Notes: a model not told the origin generated them from the sequence alone. Positions 25,633 through 34,757 are shown, numbered from the stretch's first letter. The stretch is 49,798 nucleotides of DNA from an uncultured Eubacteriales bacterium (GCA_900316495.1 ONDC01000011.1:1-49798), one strand, 5' to 3'. Program-made: numbers and translations.

Positions 25633-26971
25633 GATTCTCTGCTTCCTTATGATGCATGCATTTTTCAACAAAGCGCGCGGCTACCTGGGGATTGGAATAA
25701 TAATACAGGTGAGGGAAGCCCGCGTAGAGCGTCGGCGAGGTGTGGGCGCAGAGGTATTCCGCGCCGCTGCTTGCCTTGCGCGCGGTGAGGTCGTCGCCGG
25801 GGCGGGTGCTGTCCCAGTAGTGGAATTCGTGCGCGGGAACTGACCAGCCCTCCCCGAACAACAGACTGTCGCGCGGCGCGTGCAGATGAAGATACCCGAA
25901 GCGCCGCAGCTTCTCCGTGCGGTACGCCCTTCCGCTGACCGCGCCGACTGCCGGGTAGAAAACGCCGTCCTCCCCCTGCAGCTCGTCGTGAAGATACAGA
26001 AAGCCTCCGCATTCCGCAATTGTCGGCAATCCCCCCGCAACGCGGGACCTGATTTCGCCAAGCAGCGCCCTGTTTTCGCTGAGCTTTTCCGCGTACAGCT
26101 CGGGATAGCCTCCGCCCAGAATCAGCCCTCCGATGTCCTCGGGCAGCGAAGCGTCCCGCAGCGGGGAAAAGTCAATCAGCTCGCATCCCGACTCCCGCAG
26201 AAGATCGTCGTTTTCCCTGTAATAAAAGCAGAAGGCGTTGTCCCGCGCGACGGCCACGCGGACGGTTCCGTCCCTGACAATCGCGGGCGAAGCGCATGCC
26301 GTCAAAGGCTCTCGCCGCGTCAGATTCAGCAGCCCGTCCATGTCGATGAATTCCTCCGCAAGCGCCGCCAGACGGTTTGTCTTTTCCCTGAGTCCGGCAA
26401 CCTCCGCCGCCGTGACAAGCCCCAGATGCCGGCTCTCGATCGCGCATTCGGGGACAGAGGGAAAACGCCCGAAAAAGGCGACGTTCATTTCCTCGCACAG
26501 CGATCGGGCGAGTCCTGCAAGGCTCTCCGGCAGACGGTTGAAGAGAAACCCGATAATGCCGTTGGGACGGCAATAATGCAAAAAGCCCTGCATCAGCGCA
26601 CCGATGGAATCGCTCATGCCCTTGCAGTCAAGGACAAGGATCACCGGCGTGTCGGTTTCGACCGCCAGCTGATGCGACGAAGCCGCCCCCTTCACGCCGT
26701 CGTAAAAGCCCATCACGCCCTCGATGACCGTATACGTGCGGGAATATTTTTGAAGAAGATAACGCGTCGTTTCGGGCGGACAGAAGAATCTGTCCAGATT
26801 ATGCGCGTCCGCTCCGATCACGCGGCTGTGGAACATGGGGTCGATGTAGTCGGGACCGCATTTGAAGGAGGCCACGTCAAGACCCCGGTTGACAAGCGCC
26901 TGCAGAATCGCGCAGGTAATGGTGGTCTTTCCGCTGCCGCTGCGCGTGCCGGCTATCATGAATCGGTTCAT
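25619..26971 (-). CDS. cbiA: Cobyrinate a,c-diamide synthase
   Basis: A 450-residue ATP-dependent amidotransferase acting on cobyrinate at the a and c side chains. P-loop AGTRSGSGKTTITCA close to the N-terminus, SFKCGPDYIDPMFH, a C-terminal glutaminase domain with the nucleophile in IAECGGFLYLHDEL, and HLHAPRDS. ATG at 26971 is preferred (AGGA about 10 bases upstream, protein begins MNRFMIAG); an ATG nine bases earlier has almost no SD spacing. Two bases separate it from cbiET. Confidence 0.96.
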   Translation of the reverse strand: MNRFMIAGTRSGSGKTTITCAILQALVNRGLDVASFKCGPDYIDPMFHSRVIGADAHNLDRFFCPPETTRYLLQKYSRTYTVIEGVMGFYDGVKGAASSHQLAVETDTPVILVLDCKGMSDSIGALMQGFLHYCRPNGIIGFLFNRLPESLAGLARSLCEEMNVAFFGRFPSVPECAIESRHLGLVTAAEVAGLREKTNRLAALAEEFIDMDGLLNLTRREPLTACASPAIVRDGTVRVAVARDNAFCFYYRENDDLLRESGCELIDFSPLRDASLPEDIGGLILGGGYPELYAEKLSENRALLGEIRSRVAGGLPTIAECGGFLYLHDELQGEDGVFYPAVGAVSGRAYRTEKLRRFGYLHLHAPRDSLLFGEGWSVPAHEFHYWDSTRPGDDLTARKASSGAEYLCAHTSPTLYAGFPHLYYYSNPQVAARFVEKCMHHKEAENHGTN

Positions 26972-26973
26972 TT

Positions 26974-28176
26974 TCAGCATTTCCTGTGAATGATAAAGAT
27001 GGGGTTTTCTGCGGAGAGCAGCGTGTGACTGCCGGCTTTCCTCGTGCGGGTCACGGCGATCTCAGTGATTTCGCTCTCGAGACCGCGCGCGGCAAAGAGG
27101 TCGGCGCTTTGACTGAGGGTTTCGAGCGACACCGCCGTGACAAGGATCCTTGCGTCCGGATTCTTTTTGAGTGCGACGGAAAGGACATCGCCGAGCGCAC
27201 CGCAGGAGCCTCCGACAAACACACAGTCGGGCGCGGGAAGCCTTTCGGCAAGCTCTTCGGCAAGACCGGGAACAGGCTCGATATTGTCGCAGCCGAATTT
27301 TCTGAGGTTCTGCTCCGTGAGGCTGATCGCCTCCGCGTTTTTGTCCACGGCAAGCACCCTTCCCTTCGGGCAGCGAAGCGCCATTTCCACCGAGACAGAG
27401 CCGGTTCCGCAACCGATGTCCCAGCAGACGTCGCTCTCCCCCACCGTCAGCCTTGCGACGCAGACCCCGCGCACCTCCGACTTCGTCATGGGAACGCCGC
27501 CGCGAATAAAGGCTCCGTCGGGGATGCAGGACGGCAGATGCCTTTCGTACTGCTCGTTTTCCACGATCATCGCGCAAAGCCTGTCGGCATTATACTCCCT
27601 GTATTCCGCCGCCGTTCCCGAATGAACGGCTTCCTTTGGGGACGAAAGGTTCTCGCCGATCACCACCCTGACCTCTCCCCTGCCGTATTCGCAAAGCCTG
27701 CGGCAGACGTCGGCGGGGGTGACGCGCCCCCCGAGCAGAAGGAAGGTATAGCGGTTGGCGCAGATCGTGCGGACAAACGGCGCGTCGGTTCCGTGCAGGC
27801 TGACAAACCGCATATCCGACCACGGCAGCCCCGCTTTAGCGCAGAGATACACCGGCGTGGAGATTCCGCTTATCAGCTCCGTCCTGTATTCCCTCAGCAG
27901 CGGGAGAAGCGTGCCCGCCGCGCTGTAGAAGCCGCCGTCGCCCGACACGAGGACGGCAATTTCAGAGTATTCGCTCTCCGCGATCAGTGCGGCGGTTTTC
28001 CTGCCGTCATAGCAGCAGAGCATCGGCTTTTTCAGCTCCTCAAAGGGCTTGAGCATCCGCTGGGCGCCGATCAGAAGCTCCGCCTGTTCAATTGCGCGGC
28101 GCGCCTCAAGGGTCAGCGTTCGGTCGCCGTCCATGCCTGTGCCGATGATGTGGATGGTCTTATTGAAATGATTCAT
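26974..28176 (-). CDS. cbiET: CbiE-CbiT fusion (precorrin-6/7 methyltransferase-decarboxylase)
   Basis: A 400-residue fusion. The CbiE half (about 1-195) is an SAM-dependent uroporphyrinogen-type methyltransferase for C5 (IIGTGMDGDRTLT; LVSGDGGFYSAA). The CbiT half (about 200-400) is a Rossmann-fold methyltransferase for C15 with decarboxylation of the C12 acetate (DIGCGTGSVSVEMA; AVDKNAEA; VFVGGSCGAL). It corresponds to CobL of the aerobic route. Start at 28176 (MNHFNKT) is chosen over 28188, whose SD would touch the codon; it overlaps cbiJ by 17 bases. Confidence 0.94.
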   Translation of the reverse strand: MNHFNKTIHIIGTGMDGDRTLTLEARRAIEQAELLIGAQRMLKPFEELKKPMLCCYDGRKTAALIAESEYSEIAVLVSGDGGFYSAAGTLLPLLREYRTELISGISTPVYLCAKAGLPWSDMRFVSLHGTDAPFVRTICANRYTFLLLGGRVTPADVCRRLCEYGRGEVRVVIGENLSSPKEAVHSGTAAEYREYNADRLCAMIVENEQYERHLPSCIPDGAFIRGGVPMTKSEVRGVCVARLTVGESDVCWDIGCGTGSVSVEMALRCPKGRVLAVDKNAEAISLTEQNLRKFGCDNIEPVPGLAEELAERLPAPDCVFVGGSCGALGDVLSVALKKNPDARILVTAVSLETLSQSADLFAARGLESEITEIAVTRTRKAGSHTLLSAENPIFIIHRKC

Positions 28177-28945
28177 GCGTTGCTTCATACTCCGTCATGA
28201 TGATTTTTTCAGCCTGTTCAAGGGAAACGCCGGTTTCGACAGGTCGGCGGATGATCAGGAGCGCCGCGCCGCAGTCGTGCGCCGCCTTCCGCTTTTCCGC
28301 GAAGCCGCCCGCCGCGCCGCTCTCCTTGGTGACAAGAAACCGCGCGTTGCAGCCCTTGATATGCGCTCTGTTTTGTTCAGCCGTAAAGGGTCCCTTTGCC
28401 GCGATGATATTCTCCCGCCGGAATCCGAGGGAGACGCATTTTTCGACGATTCCCTCCGCAGGCAGCACCCGTGCGGCGCATCGTTCGGCATAGTGATGGA
28501 CGGCGCGGTAGAGGTGAAGCTCCTTGCTGCCTGTGGTAAGGAGGATATTGCCCTCGGGATGCTCGTTGAGGTACGCGACGACGGCGGGTATCCCGTCAAA
28601 CAAAATGCCGCTGGTCTCCTCCTCTCCTGCGCGGAGAACACGGCAGCATTTTACCCCCGCAGCTACGCATGCCGCCGTGATATTCCGGCTTGCCTCCACC
28701 GCGAAGGGATGGGTCGCGTCCACCGCAAGGGAAATGGCATGCGCCGTAAGGAAGGAGGTCATTTGCTCCGAATCCATGCGCCCTGTGAGAACACGGACGG
28801 AGCCGTCCGCATCAAGCAGCGCTCCGCCGTACGCCGTCGCCACGCTGACAAAGGCGGGGATCCGGCGGCGCACACAGAATTCCGTCAGGAGCCTTCCCTC
28901 CGTGGTGCCGCCGAAGATCAGGATGTGTCTGTCGCTGTCAGTCAT
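28160..28945 (-). CDS. cbiJ: Cobalt-precorrin-6A reductase
   Basis: A 261-residue CbiJ/CobK-family reductase. N-terminal ILIFGGTTEGRLLTEF is the dinucleotide/substrate-binding signature, DATHPFAVEASRNI the conserved middle motif, and LVTKESGAAGGFAEK the C-terminal one. Uses NAD(P)H to reduce cobalt-precorrin-6A. Overlaps cbiH by 8 bases. Confidence 0.94.
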   Translation of the reverse strand: MTDSDRHILIFGGTTEGRLLTEFCVRRRIPAFVSVATAYGGALLDADGSVRVLTGRMDSEQMTSFLTAHAISLAVDATHPFAVEASRNITAACVAAGVKCCRVLRAGEEETSGILFDGIPAVVAYLNEHPEGNILLTTGSKELHLYRAVHHYAERCAARVLPAEGIVEKCVSLGFRRENIIAAKGPFTAEQNRAHIKGCNARFLVTKESGAAGGFAEKRKAAHDCGAALLIIRRPVETGVSLEQAEKIIMTEYEATHESFQ

Positions 28946-29669
28946 GCCGGTACCCCCGTGGCGTGACCATTTTTCCGTTGATCACCCTTGTCTCGCTGTT
29001 GCCGATGAAAACCGTCGTGAACATATCGACCTCTTCCTCCCGGAGCGCCTTAAGGGTGAACAGCTTGCAGCGCTCCCCCTCCCGTCCGATGTTCGTCACG
29101 GTGCCGCACACCGTTTCGGGCGATTTGTATTGCAGGAGAATCTCACAGGCTTTTTGCAGATAGTCGCGCCGCTTTTTGGACGAGGGATTGTACAATACCA
29201 CGGTAAAATCCCCCATAGCGGCGTATTGCAGCCTTTTGTATATGGTGGCGAGCGGTGTGAGCAGGTCGGAAAGGCTGATCACCGCGAAATCGTGGGTCAA
29301 AGGCGCGCCAAGAAGCGCCCCGCCGGACAGCGCGGCGGTCACGCCCGGAATGATTTCCACATCCACCTCCGGGAAGTCCGCCGCCATTTCAAGCGCAAGT
29401 CCCGCCATGCCGTAGAGCTGGCTGTCCCCGCTGCACACAAGGCAGACGCGGCTGCCATCCGCCGCCTGACGCAGGGCGTATGCCACGCGGTCACGTTCCT
29501 GCCGCATGGGGGTGGAAAAAACGGCCTTACCGGGAAAATACCGGCTGATGATCTCCGTGTAAACGGTATAACCCACCACTAAATCGGCGGCTTCGACCGC
29601 CGCCTGTGCGCGGAGGGTCATCCCGTCGCGGCTGCCGGGTCCGAAGCCCGCAATATACAGCTTTTTCAA
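28938..29669 (-). CDS. cbiH: Cobalt-precorrin-3 C17-methyltransferase
   Basis: A 243-residue SAM-dependent tetrapyrrole methyltransferase of the CbiH/CobJ type, which catalyses C17 methylation with ring contraction. Seen: IAGFGPGSRDGMTLRA, VVGYTVYTE, VCSGDSQLYGMAGL, IIPGVTAALSGGALLGAPL and VLYNPSSKKR. Overlaps cbiG by 4 bases. Confidence 0.95.
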   Translation of the reverse strand: MKKLYIAGFGPGSRDGMTLRAQAAVEAADLVVGYTVYTEIISRYFPGKAVFSTPMRQERDRVAYALRQAADGSRVCLVCSGDSQLYGMAGLALEMAADFPEVDVEIIPGVTAALSGGALLGAPLTHDFAVISLSDLLTPLATIYKRLQYAAMGDFTVVLYNPSSKKRRDYLQKACEILLQYKSPETVCGTVTNIGREGERCKLFTLKALREEEVDMFTTVFIGNSETRVINGKMVTPRGYRHD

Positions 29670-30658
29670 GCGTCCTCACTCCCGAAATCAATCAGAATCT
29701 CCCGTTCCGCCGCCGCGAAGGTCACGCCGTTTCCCCTCTGCTTTCTGACAATGACGCGTCCGCCGAGCGCGGCGCTTCTTTCGCACACGTTGTCGGCTCC
29801 CACGGTTTTTCGCACGAATTCCGAGGGCGTAAAATCCCCCGGAACGCTCATCAGCCGCTCCGCCGGAAAGGAATAAAGAGGAATGCCGTTTTTGGCGCAG
29901 AATTCCCTCATGGCAGGCTCGTCCTTTTTGAGATCGACGGTGTGCAGCGCCGCCACGCGGCAAAGCGGAAGACCGTGTTCGCGCAGCTGCTCCGCAACGA
30001 AGGCGGCAAACATGGCGGGAGGAGTATTTTTTTTGCATCCGGCTCCGATGACAATATTCCGCGGAAGGAGATGAAGCGTCGTCGGAAAGGGATGAAGGCT
30101 TGTTTCGGGATCGCATGAGGGCGGCAGGCCGACATAGGGATAATCACAGCGCAGCCCGAATTTTCTTCCGTCCACGACGGCGGCAGCCACCGCCTTCGCC
30201 GCGTCCGGCTCGCAGATATGCAGATCGTTTGCCTGGGCGAACAGGTCGGGCGAAAACAGTCCGCCCGCATCGGTGGCGGTGGTGATGACTGGAACCGCGC
30301 CTATTAGCGCAGCGATTTTTTTGGTCAGGGCGTTCGCTCCGCCGAGGTGTCCCGCAAGGAGCGAGACGGCAAATTGCCCCTGTTCGTCAATGGCGATTAC
30401 CGCCGGGTCGGTCTGCTTGGAGACAAGGTGCGGCGCAACCATCCGCACCGCGATCCCGCAGGCGCAGATAAACACCAGCGCGTCGTATGAGGCGAAAATC
30501 TCCTCCGTCAGTCCTCGAAGGGAATCAAAGGGAACGCAGCCCTCCCCGGCATACCGGGAAAGGACAAAAACAGTGCCGTCACAGCCAGACAGTCCTGTTT
30601 TTATTCTTTCCGCTATCAAAGCGCCGTTCCTTGTGACGGCAATCAACGCGATTTTCAT
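29666..30658 (-). CDS. cbiG: Cobalt-precorrin-5A hydrolase
   Basis: A 330-residue CbiG, opening the delta-lactone of cobalt-precorrin-5A with loss of the C2 fragment. Three-part layout: an N-terminal domain with FICACGIAVRMVAPHL, a middle with LLAGHLGGANALTKKIA and TTATDAGG, and a C-terminal CobE-like domain beginning IVIGAGCKKNTPP. Length is normal. Overlaps cbiF by 4 bases. Confidence 0.95.
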   Translation of the reverse strand: MKIALIAVTRNGALIAERIKTGLSGCDGTVFVLSRYAGEGCVPFDSLRGLTEEIFASYDALVFICACGIAVRMVAPHLVSKQTDPAVIAIDEQGQFAVSLLAGHLGGANALTKKIAALIGAVPVITTATDAGGLFSPDLFAQANDLHICEPDAAKAVAAAVVDGRKFGLRCDYPYVGLPPSCDPETSLHPFPTTLHLLPRNIVIGAGCKKNTPPAMFAAFVAEQLREHGLPLCRVAALHTVDLKKDEPAMREFCAKNGIPLYSFPAERLMSVPGDFTPSEFVRKTVGADNVCERSAALGGRVIVRKQRGNGVTFAAAEREILIDFGSEDA

Positions 30659-31410
30659 GGCTTCGCCCTTCTGAATTCCGTTTCAAAGGTTCTGTCGTAC
30701 AGTCTGGACAGCGAATAGCTGTCGCCAAGAAAGCGGCCGACGCAGATCAGCGCGGTTTTTCTGATGCCGTTTTCCTCCGCCGTTGCGGCTAACGTCGCAA
30801 CCGTGCAGCGGCAGATTTTTTCATCCTGCCAGCTTGCCTTGTACACAATGGCGGCGGGCGTTTCCGGGGAATAGCCGCCCTCAATGAGCTGCCTTGATAG
30901 CGCCGGCAGCATACCTGTGCTGAGGAAGATCACCATGGTCGCGCCGTGCGACGCCAGCGACGGAATGCTCTCGGATGCCGGCACCGGCGTGCGCCCCGCC
31001 ATGCGGGTGATGATGACCGTCTGGGAAACGTCCGGCAGCGTGTATTCCGCCCGAAGCGCCGCCGCCGCCCCGCAGAACGAGCTGACGCCGGGACAGATTT
31101 CATAGGGAATGTGAAGCGCGTCAAGCCTGTCCATCTGTTCGCGGATGGCTCCGTAAAGACTTGGATCGCCCGTGTGCAGACGCACGGTGCGCTTGCCGGT
31201 GCGTTCCGCTTCCTCCATGACGGCGATCACCTCGTCGAGCGTCATTTCCGCGCTGTTGTAAATCTCGCAGCCCTCCGGCGCGTAGGTCAGCAGCTCCGGA
31301 TTGACAAGCGATCCGGCATAGATCACCACGTCGGCGCGGTTCAGGAGCCTTGCGCCCCTCAGGGTGATAAGGTCTGCCGCGCCGCAGCCCGCTCCCACAA
31401 AATTAACCAT
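30655..31410 (-). CDS. cbiF: Cobalt-precorrin-4 C11-methyltransferase
   Basis: A 251-residue SAM methyltransferase of the CbiF/CobM type. Seen: FVGAGCGAADLITLRGARLL, VIYAGSLVNPELL, RLHTGDPSLYGAIREQMD (the CbiF fingerprint), ICPGVSSFCGAAAAL. ATG at 31410 overlaps the cbiD stop by 8 bases. Confidence 0.96.
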   Translation of the reverse strand: MVNFVGAGCGAADLITLRGARLLNRADVVIYAGSLVNPELLTYAPEGCEIYNSAEMTLDEVIAVMEEAERTGKRTVRLHTGDPSLYGAIREQMDRLDALHIPYEICPGVSSFCGAAAALRAEYTLPDVSQTVIITRMAGRTPVPASESIPSLASHGATMVIFLSTGMLPALSRQLIEGGYSPETPAAIVYKASWQDEKICRCTVATLAATAEENGIRKTALICVGRFLGDSYSLSRLYDRTFETEFRRAKP

Positions 31411-32545
31411 GGTATTCCTCCGAGATTATCTGAATCAGCTCCGGCGCTGTCTCCGTCATGCCGACAATGCCGTACCGGAAGGAGAACATCACTGCCCCGA
31501 TACGCCGGAGCAGCCCCTTCCCCCTTGCGTCAAGATGAAGCTGCGTCCGGTGCATGAGAACGGCGGCTGTTTTCTCCCGCATGCCCGCCGCGTCCAGAAT
31601 GTCGAGCGCCGCGTCCACGGTCGCGCAGTCGGGAATCTGCCGGAGCACCTTGGCGTCCGCGCCCGCAAGAAGTCCGCAGGTGACCAGCACCTCCATCCTC
31701 CCGTCCGCCTGCGCGGAATGGGTGTTCATGATGCCAGCCCCTAACTTGACCATCTTGCCGACGTGTCCGATGATAAGAATATTCTCAAATCCGTATTCCA
31801 GCGCCGCGCTGATGGCTTCGCCGATATAATTGCTGCAGGTCACGCTTTTGTCGTGAAGAAAGGGCATCTGCTCCGTCAGGAAGCTGCGGCTGTAGTTGCC
31901 GAGCGTCAGCAGGAGGCTCCTTTTGCCCTCGGCGCGTCGGAGACGTTCCTCCAGACGGATCGTCTCGATCAGGGCGCTGTGGCTCATCGGCTCGACAATA
32001 CCCGTGGTGCCGATGATGGAAATACCGCCCTCGACGCCCATGCGGGGATTGTAGGTGCGCTGCGCGAGCGCCTTTCCTTCCGGCGCGGAAATGACGATCT
32101 CCGCGCCGCGCAGCGAACCGCTGCTCTCCAGAACCTCCCGCACCGCTTCGGCAATCATCCGGCGCGGAACCGAATTGATGGCAGCCGCGCCCACCGGCTG
32201 ATCGAGTCCTTCCTTGGCGACCCTGCCGATTCCCTCGCCGCCGTCCACCGTAATGCCCCCCGGAGCATAGCGGACGGTCGCGCGGATCAGGATGCCGTTT
32301 GTCACGTCGGGATCGTCGCCGCCGTCCTTGCGAACCGCGCAGCGCGCGGAGGTCTCGTCGAAGAACGCGTCCTCCACATGGCACTCAAAGACAATCCCGG
32401 CGGGGGTCATCAGCTCGGTGCGCTCCACCGTTTGCTGCGTGACGAGCATGATCGCCGCCGCCCTGGCAGCCGCCGCCGCGCAGGAGCCGGTGGTAAAGCC
32501 GCAGCGCAGCCTTTCCCCCGCGCGGTTGATGAAGTAGTCGCCCGT
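31403..32545 (-). CDS. cbiD: Cobalt-precorrin-5B C1-methyltransferase, apparent ACG start
   Basis: CbiD methylates C1 of cobalt-precorrin-5B. The first in-frame ATG (32449) would give 348 residues and lose the N-terminal hallmark. Upstream in frame I read GDYFINRAGERLRCGFTTGS, i.e. the conserved RCGYTTGSCAAAA-type motif. Between that and the frame's TAA (32566-32564) there is no ATG, GTG or TTG. GAGGGGGGA is followed after exactly 6 bases by ACG (32545-32543). Starting there gives 380 residues, the normal CbiD length. Other motifs: TVDGGEGIG, INSVPRRMI and GTTGIVEPMS. The family call is firm; the start codon is inference. cbiC ends 35 bases upstream. Confidence 0.9.
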   Translation of the reverse strand, partial: TGDYFINRAGERLRCGFTTGSCAAAAARAAAIMLVTQQTVERTELMTPAGIVFECHVEDAFFDETSARCAVRKDGGDDPDVTNGILIRATVRYAPGGITVDGGEGIGRVAKEGLDQPVGAAAINSVPRRMIAEAVREVLESSGSLRGAEIVISAPEGKALAQRTYNPRMGVEGGISIIGTTGIVEPMSHSALIETIRLEERLRRAEGKRSLLLTLGNYSRSFLTEQMPFLHDKSVTCSNYIGEAISAALEYGFENILIIGHVGKMVKLGAGIMNTHSAQADGRMEVLVTCGLLAGADAKVLRQIPDCATVDAALDILDAAGMREKTAAVLMHRTQLHLDARGKGLLRRIGAVMFSFRYGIVGMTETAPELIQIISEEYHG

Positions 32546-32580
32546 TGGAAGTCCCCCCTCTTTTTATTCTGTCAGAGTTC

Positions 32581-33249
32581 TTACAGCAGATTTCCCGTCG
32601 CCCTGTCGTAAAGCTGATAGAGCAGGGAATTGCAGATCGCCACGGCAACCGTGCTGCCGCCCTTGCGTCCCTCTGAGACGATGTAGGGAACGCCGCTGCT
32701 CATGATCAGCCTCTTGGACTGGACGACGTTGACAAAGCCGACAGGCGTTCCGACGACAAGCGAGGGGCGCAGCCGTCCTTCACTTATCAGCTCATACAGC
32801 CGCACCAGAGCGGTCGGCGCGTTGCCTACGGCAAAAATGACGTTGCCGTCCGCGTATCTCTGCGCGGCATAATCCACGGCTGCCGCCGCGCGTGTGGTGC
32901 CGTTTTCCCTCGCCGAAGCCGCGACCGCCGGGTCGGACATGAAACAGACCGCCTCGCAGCCGAGAGCCTTCAGCGCCGGCTTGCTGACGCCCGACAGCGC
33001 CATCTGCGTATCGGTGACAATGACGGCGTTGTGCCGCAGGGCGTACAGAGCGTCGTCAACGGCGGTGGGAGAGAATTTCAGTATGCCGAGATAATCAAAA
33101 TCCGCGGTGGTGTGAATCACCCGTTTGACGATCTGCCGCTGGAGCGGCGTCAGGTGGGAAGCGTCTCCCCACTCGCTCTCGATGATCTCCATGCTGCGCC
33201 GCTCGATGTCGGCGGGCAGCACGTTTTCCAGACTGCCGAGCATGCTCAT
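32581..33249 (-). CDS. cbiC: Cobalt-precorrin-8 methylmutase
   Basis: A 222-residue CbiC/CobH that moves the C11 methyl to C12 to form cobyrinate. Seen: RVIHTTADFDY containing the catalytic His, VTDTQMALSGV, FAVGNAPTALVRLYEL and GTPVGFVNVVQSK. ATG at 33249 overlaps the preceding gene's stop (ATGA); another ATG six bases later is possible. It is the first biosynthetic gene after the transport block. Confidence 0.96.
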   Translation of the reverse strand: MSMLGSLENVLPADIERRSMEIIESEWGDASHLTPLQRQIVKRVIHTTADFDYLGILKFSPTAVDDALYALRHNAVIVTDTQMALSGVSKPALKALGCEAVCFMSDPAVAASARENGTTRAAAAVDYAAQRYADGNVIFAVGNAPTALVRLYELISEGRLRPSLVVGTPVGFVNVVQSKRLIMSSGVPYIVSEGRKGGSTVAVAICNSLLYQLYDRATGNLL

Positions 33250-33836
33250 TTTCTTTTGATAATGACGATTCCCACCGTCAGCAGTCCCAGCAGGATGATG
33301 ACGGCGACCACAACCGGCAGCACGGCGACGTAGACAGCGCCGTCGGTTGTCTCCTGCTCCGCCGGAACAAACGCCTCATCCGGCAGCGAATCCGACTCGA
33401 AAATCAACGTTCTGTCGTACCAGCGCTGCTTCTTGAAGCTGTACGCCGCGCAGTCGGTTTCCTGATCCAGCGCGCCGACGGGAAACGTATAGGCATACTT
33501 CCCCTCCGCGTCCTCGTGGAAAAAGCAGAATCGGGCTTCATCCGCGTTTTCCGCCTGTTCGGCGGTGCCGGGAAAGAGCTTTTCATAGCCCTTGCCGCTG
33601 AGCGTCATCTCAGCGGTCATATCGCTGCCGGAGACGGTCAGCTCGCATTTCACGATACGGAACATCGACGAACTGGAAGTCACCTGGATTTCGTACTGTC
33701 CCGGGACAAGTGAATCCGCGTAGACCGGGTCTTTTTCGCTTGCCTGCGCGGAGGCGGCAAAGGCGGTGAAGGCCGCGCTGCACACCGCCGTCAGCGCTGC
33801 CGCGAAAACGGCGGCGATTATTTTCGTAAATTTCAT
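33246..33836 (-). CDS. Membrane-anchored NEAT-like surface protein
   Basis: A 196-residue exported protein. A signal peptide (about 1-30) is followed by a beta-rich domain (about 43-160) with the pattern PGQYEIQVTSSSSMFRI, LTVSGSDMTAEMTLSGKGYE, VGALDQETDCAAYS and WYDRTLIFES. A C-terminal transmembrane helix (about 168-192) ends in IIKRK. The pattern resembles NEAT-type or iron-transport-associated domains and parallels the protein at 37782-38201. ATG at 33836 has AAGGAA nine bases upstream. It lies between cbiK and cbiC. A role in binding a tetrapyrrole, metal or corrinoid at the surface is inference. Confidence 0.75.
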   Translation of the reverse strand: MKFTKIIAAVFAAALTAVCSAAFTAFAASAQASEKDPVYADSLVPGQYEIQVTSSSSMFRIVKCELTVSGSDMTAEMTLSGKGYEKLFPGTAEQAENADEARFCFFHEDAEGKYAYTFPVGALDQETDCAAYSFKKQRWYDRTLIFESDSLPDEAFVPAEQETTDGAVYVAVLPVVVAVIILLGLLTVGIVIIKRK

Positions 33837-33854
33837 GTGCATTGATTCCTTCGG

Positions 33855-34757
33855 TTAAAACGTGATGGCGGCTTCATTGATCGCGTCCTGCACATGCGCG
33901 CAGTACATCTCCTGCACGGCGGGCAGCTCGCCCATGCCCTTGAGGACACATTCGACCTTGAAGCCCTTCTTTGTGAGAATCGATTTCCAGGAGTCGTCCT
34001 CGTCGCCTGCCATGTCGTTGTTGGCGTGGTCTCCCGCGACAACCATCAGGGGCTGCAGAACCACCTTCTTATACTTGCCCTTTTTCAGGGACTTGATCAC
34101 ATCGTCGAGCGTGGGCGTCGCTTCCACCGTGCCGATGAAATAATTGTCGGCTTTGATGTCCATAAAGGATTGCTGGAATTTCGCGTAGGTCGCGTTGGAC
34201 TCGTGCTCGGTGCCGTGACCCATAAAGACGACGGCTGTGCCCTTCTTGTTGAATTCCGCCGTTTCGGTCACAAGGGCGTTGGCGAGGTTTTTGTAATCGT
34301 CGTCGGAGGTGAGAAGCGGCGCGCCGATCACAAGATGATCAAACTGATCCTTGTACTGGTTGACGGCGGCGACCACATCGTCGTATTCATAGCCGCTCAT
34401 AACGTGGGTCGGCTGCACCACGAGGGTCTTGACGTTGTCCTTGACAAGGCGCTTGAGCGCCTGCACGATGTTGTCAATTTCCAGTCCGTCCCGCTCCTTG
34501 AGCTTGTCGATGATGATCTGGCTGGTAAAGGCTCTGCGCACCTCGAATTCGGTAAATTTCTTCTCGATTGCCTTTTCGATCGCGCCGATGGTCTTTTCCC
34601 TGCTGTCGTTGTAGCTGGTGCCGAAGCTCACAACCAGAATCACGGGCTTGGCTTCTTGTTCCTCGGGCTGTTGTTCCGAGTCGCAGCCGGTGACGGCAAA
34701 CAGCGAACACAGCATGGCTGTGGCAAGAAGGATGGACAGAATTTTTTTGATTTTCAT
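33855..34757 (-). CDS. cbiK: CbiK-type chelatase made as a lipoprotein
   Basis: A 300-residue CbiK family protein (sirohydrochlorin cobaltochelatase) with an N-terminal lipoprotein signal: KIKK, hydrophobic stretch, then VTGC with C25. Mature motifs: VVSFGTSYNDSR (43-54), VQPTHVMSGYEYDD (114-127), FMGHGTEHESN with H181, and LMVVAGDHANNDMAG with H244; the two His match the metal-binding/catalytic pair of Salmonella CbiK. It should sit outside the membrane, although the cytoplasmic cbi enzymes would need a cytoplasmic chelatase. Secreted CbiK forms are known in Desulfovibrio (CbiK-P). Here it adjoins an ABC importer and NEAT-like proteins, so metal insertion, removal or tetrapyrrole capture outside the cell is possible (inference). 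Confidence 0.9.
   Translation of the reverse strand: MKIKKILSILLATAMLCSLFAVTGCDSEQQPEEQEAKPVILVVSFGTSYNDSREKTIGAIEKAIEKKFTEFEVRRAFTSQIIIDKLKERDGLEIDNIVQALKRLVKDNVKTLVVQPTHVMSGYEYDDVVAAVNQYKDQFDHLVIGAPLLTSDDDYKNLANALVTETAEFNKKGTAVVFMGHGTEHESNATYAKFQQSFMDIKADNYFIGTVEATPTLDDVIKSLKKGKYKKVVLQPLMVVAGDHANNDMAGDEDDSWKSILTKKGFKVECVLKGMGELPAVQEMYCAHVQDAINEAAITF

Noticed and set aside
32450-32545. cbiD as an N-terminally truncated gene
   Set aside because: The missing part is encoded upstream in frame with the expected motif and SD; only the start codon is non-standard.
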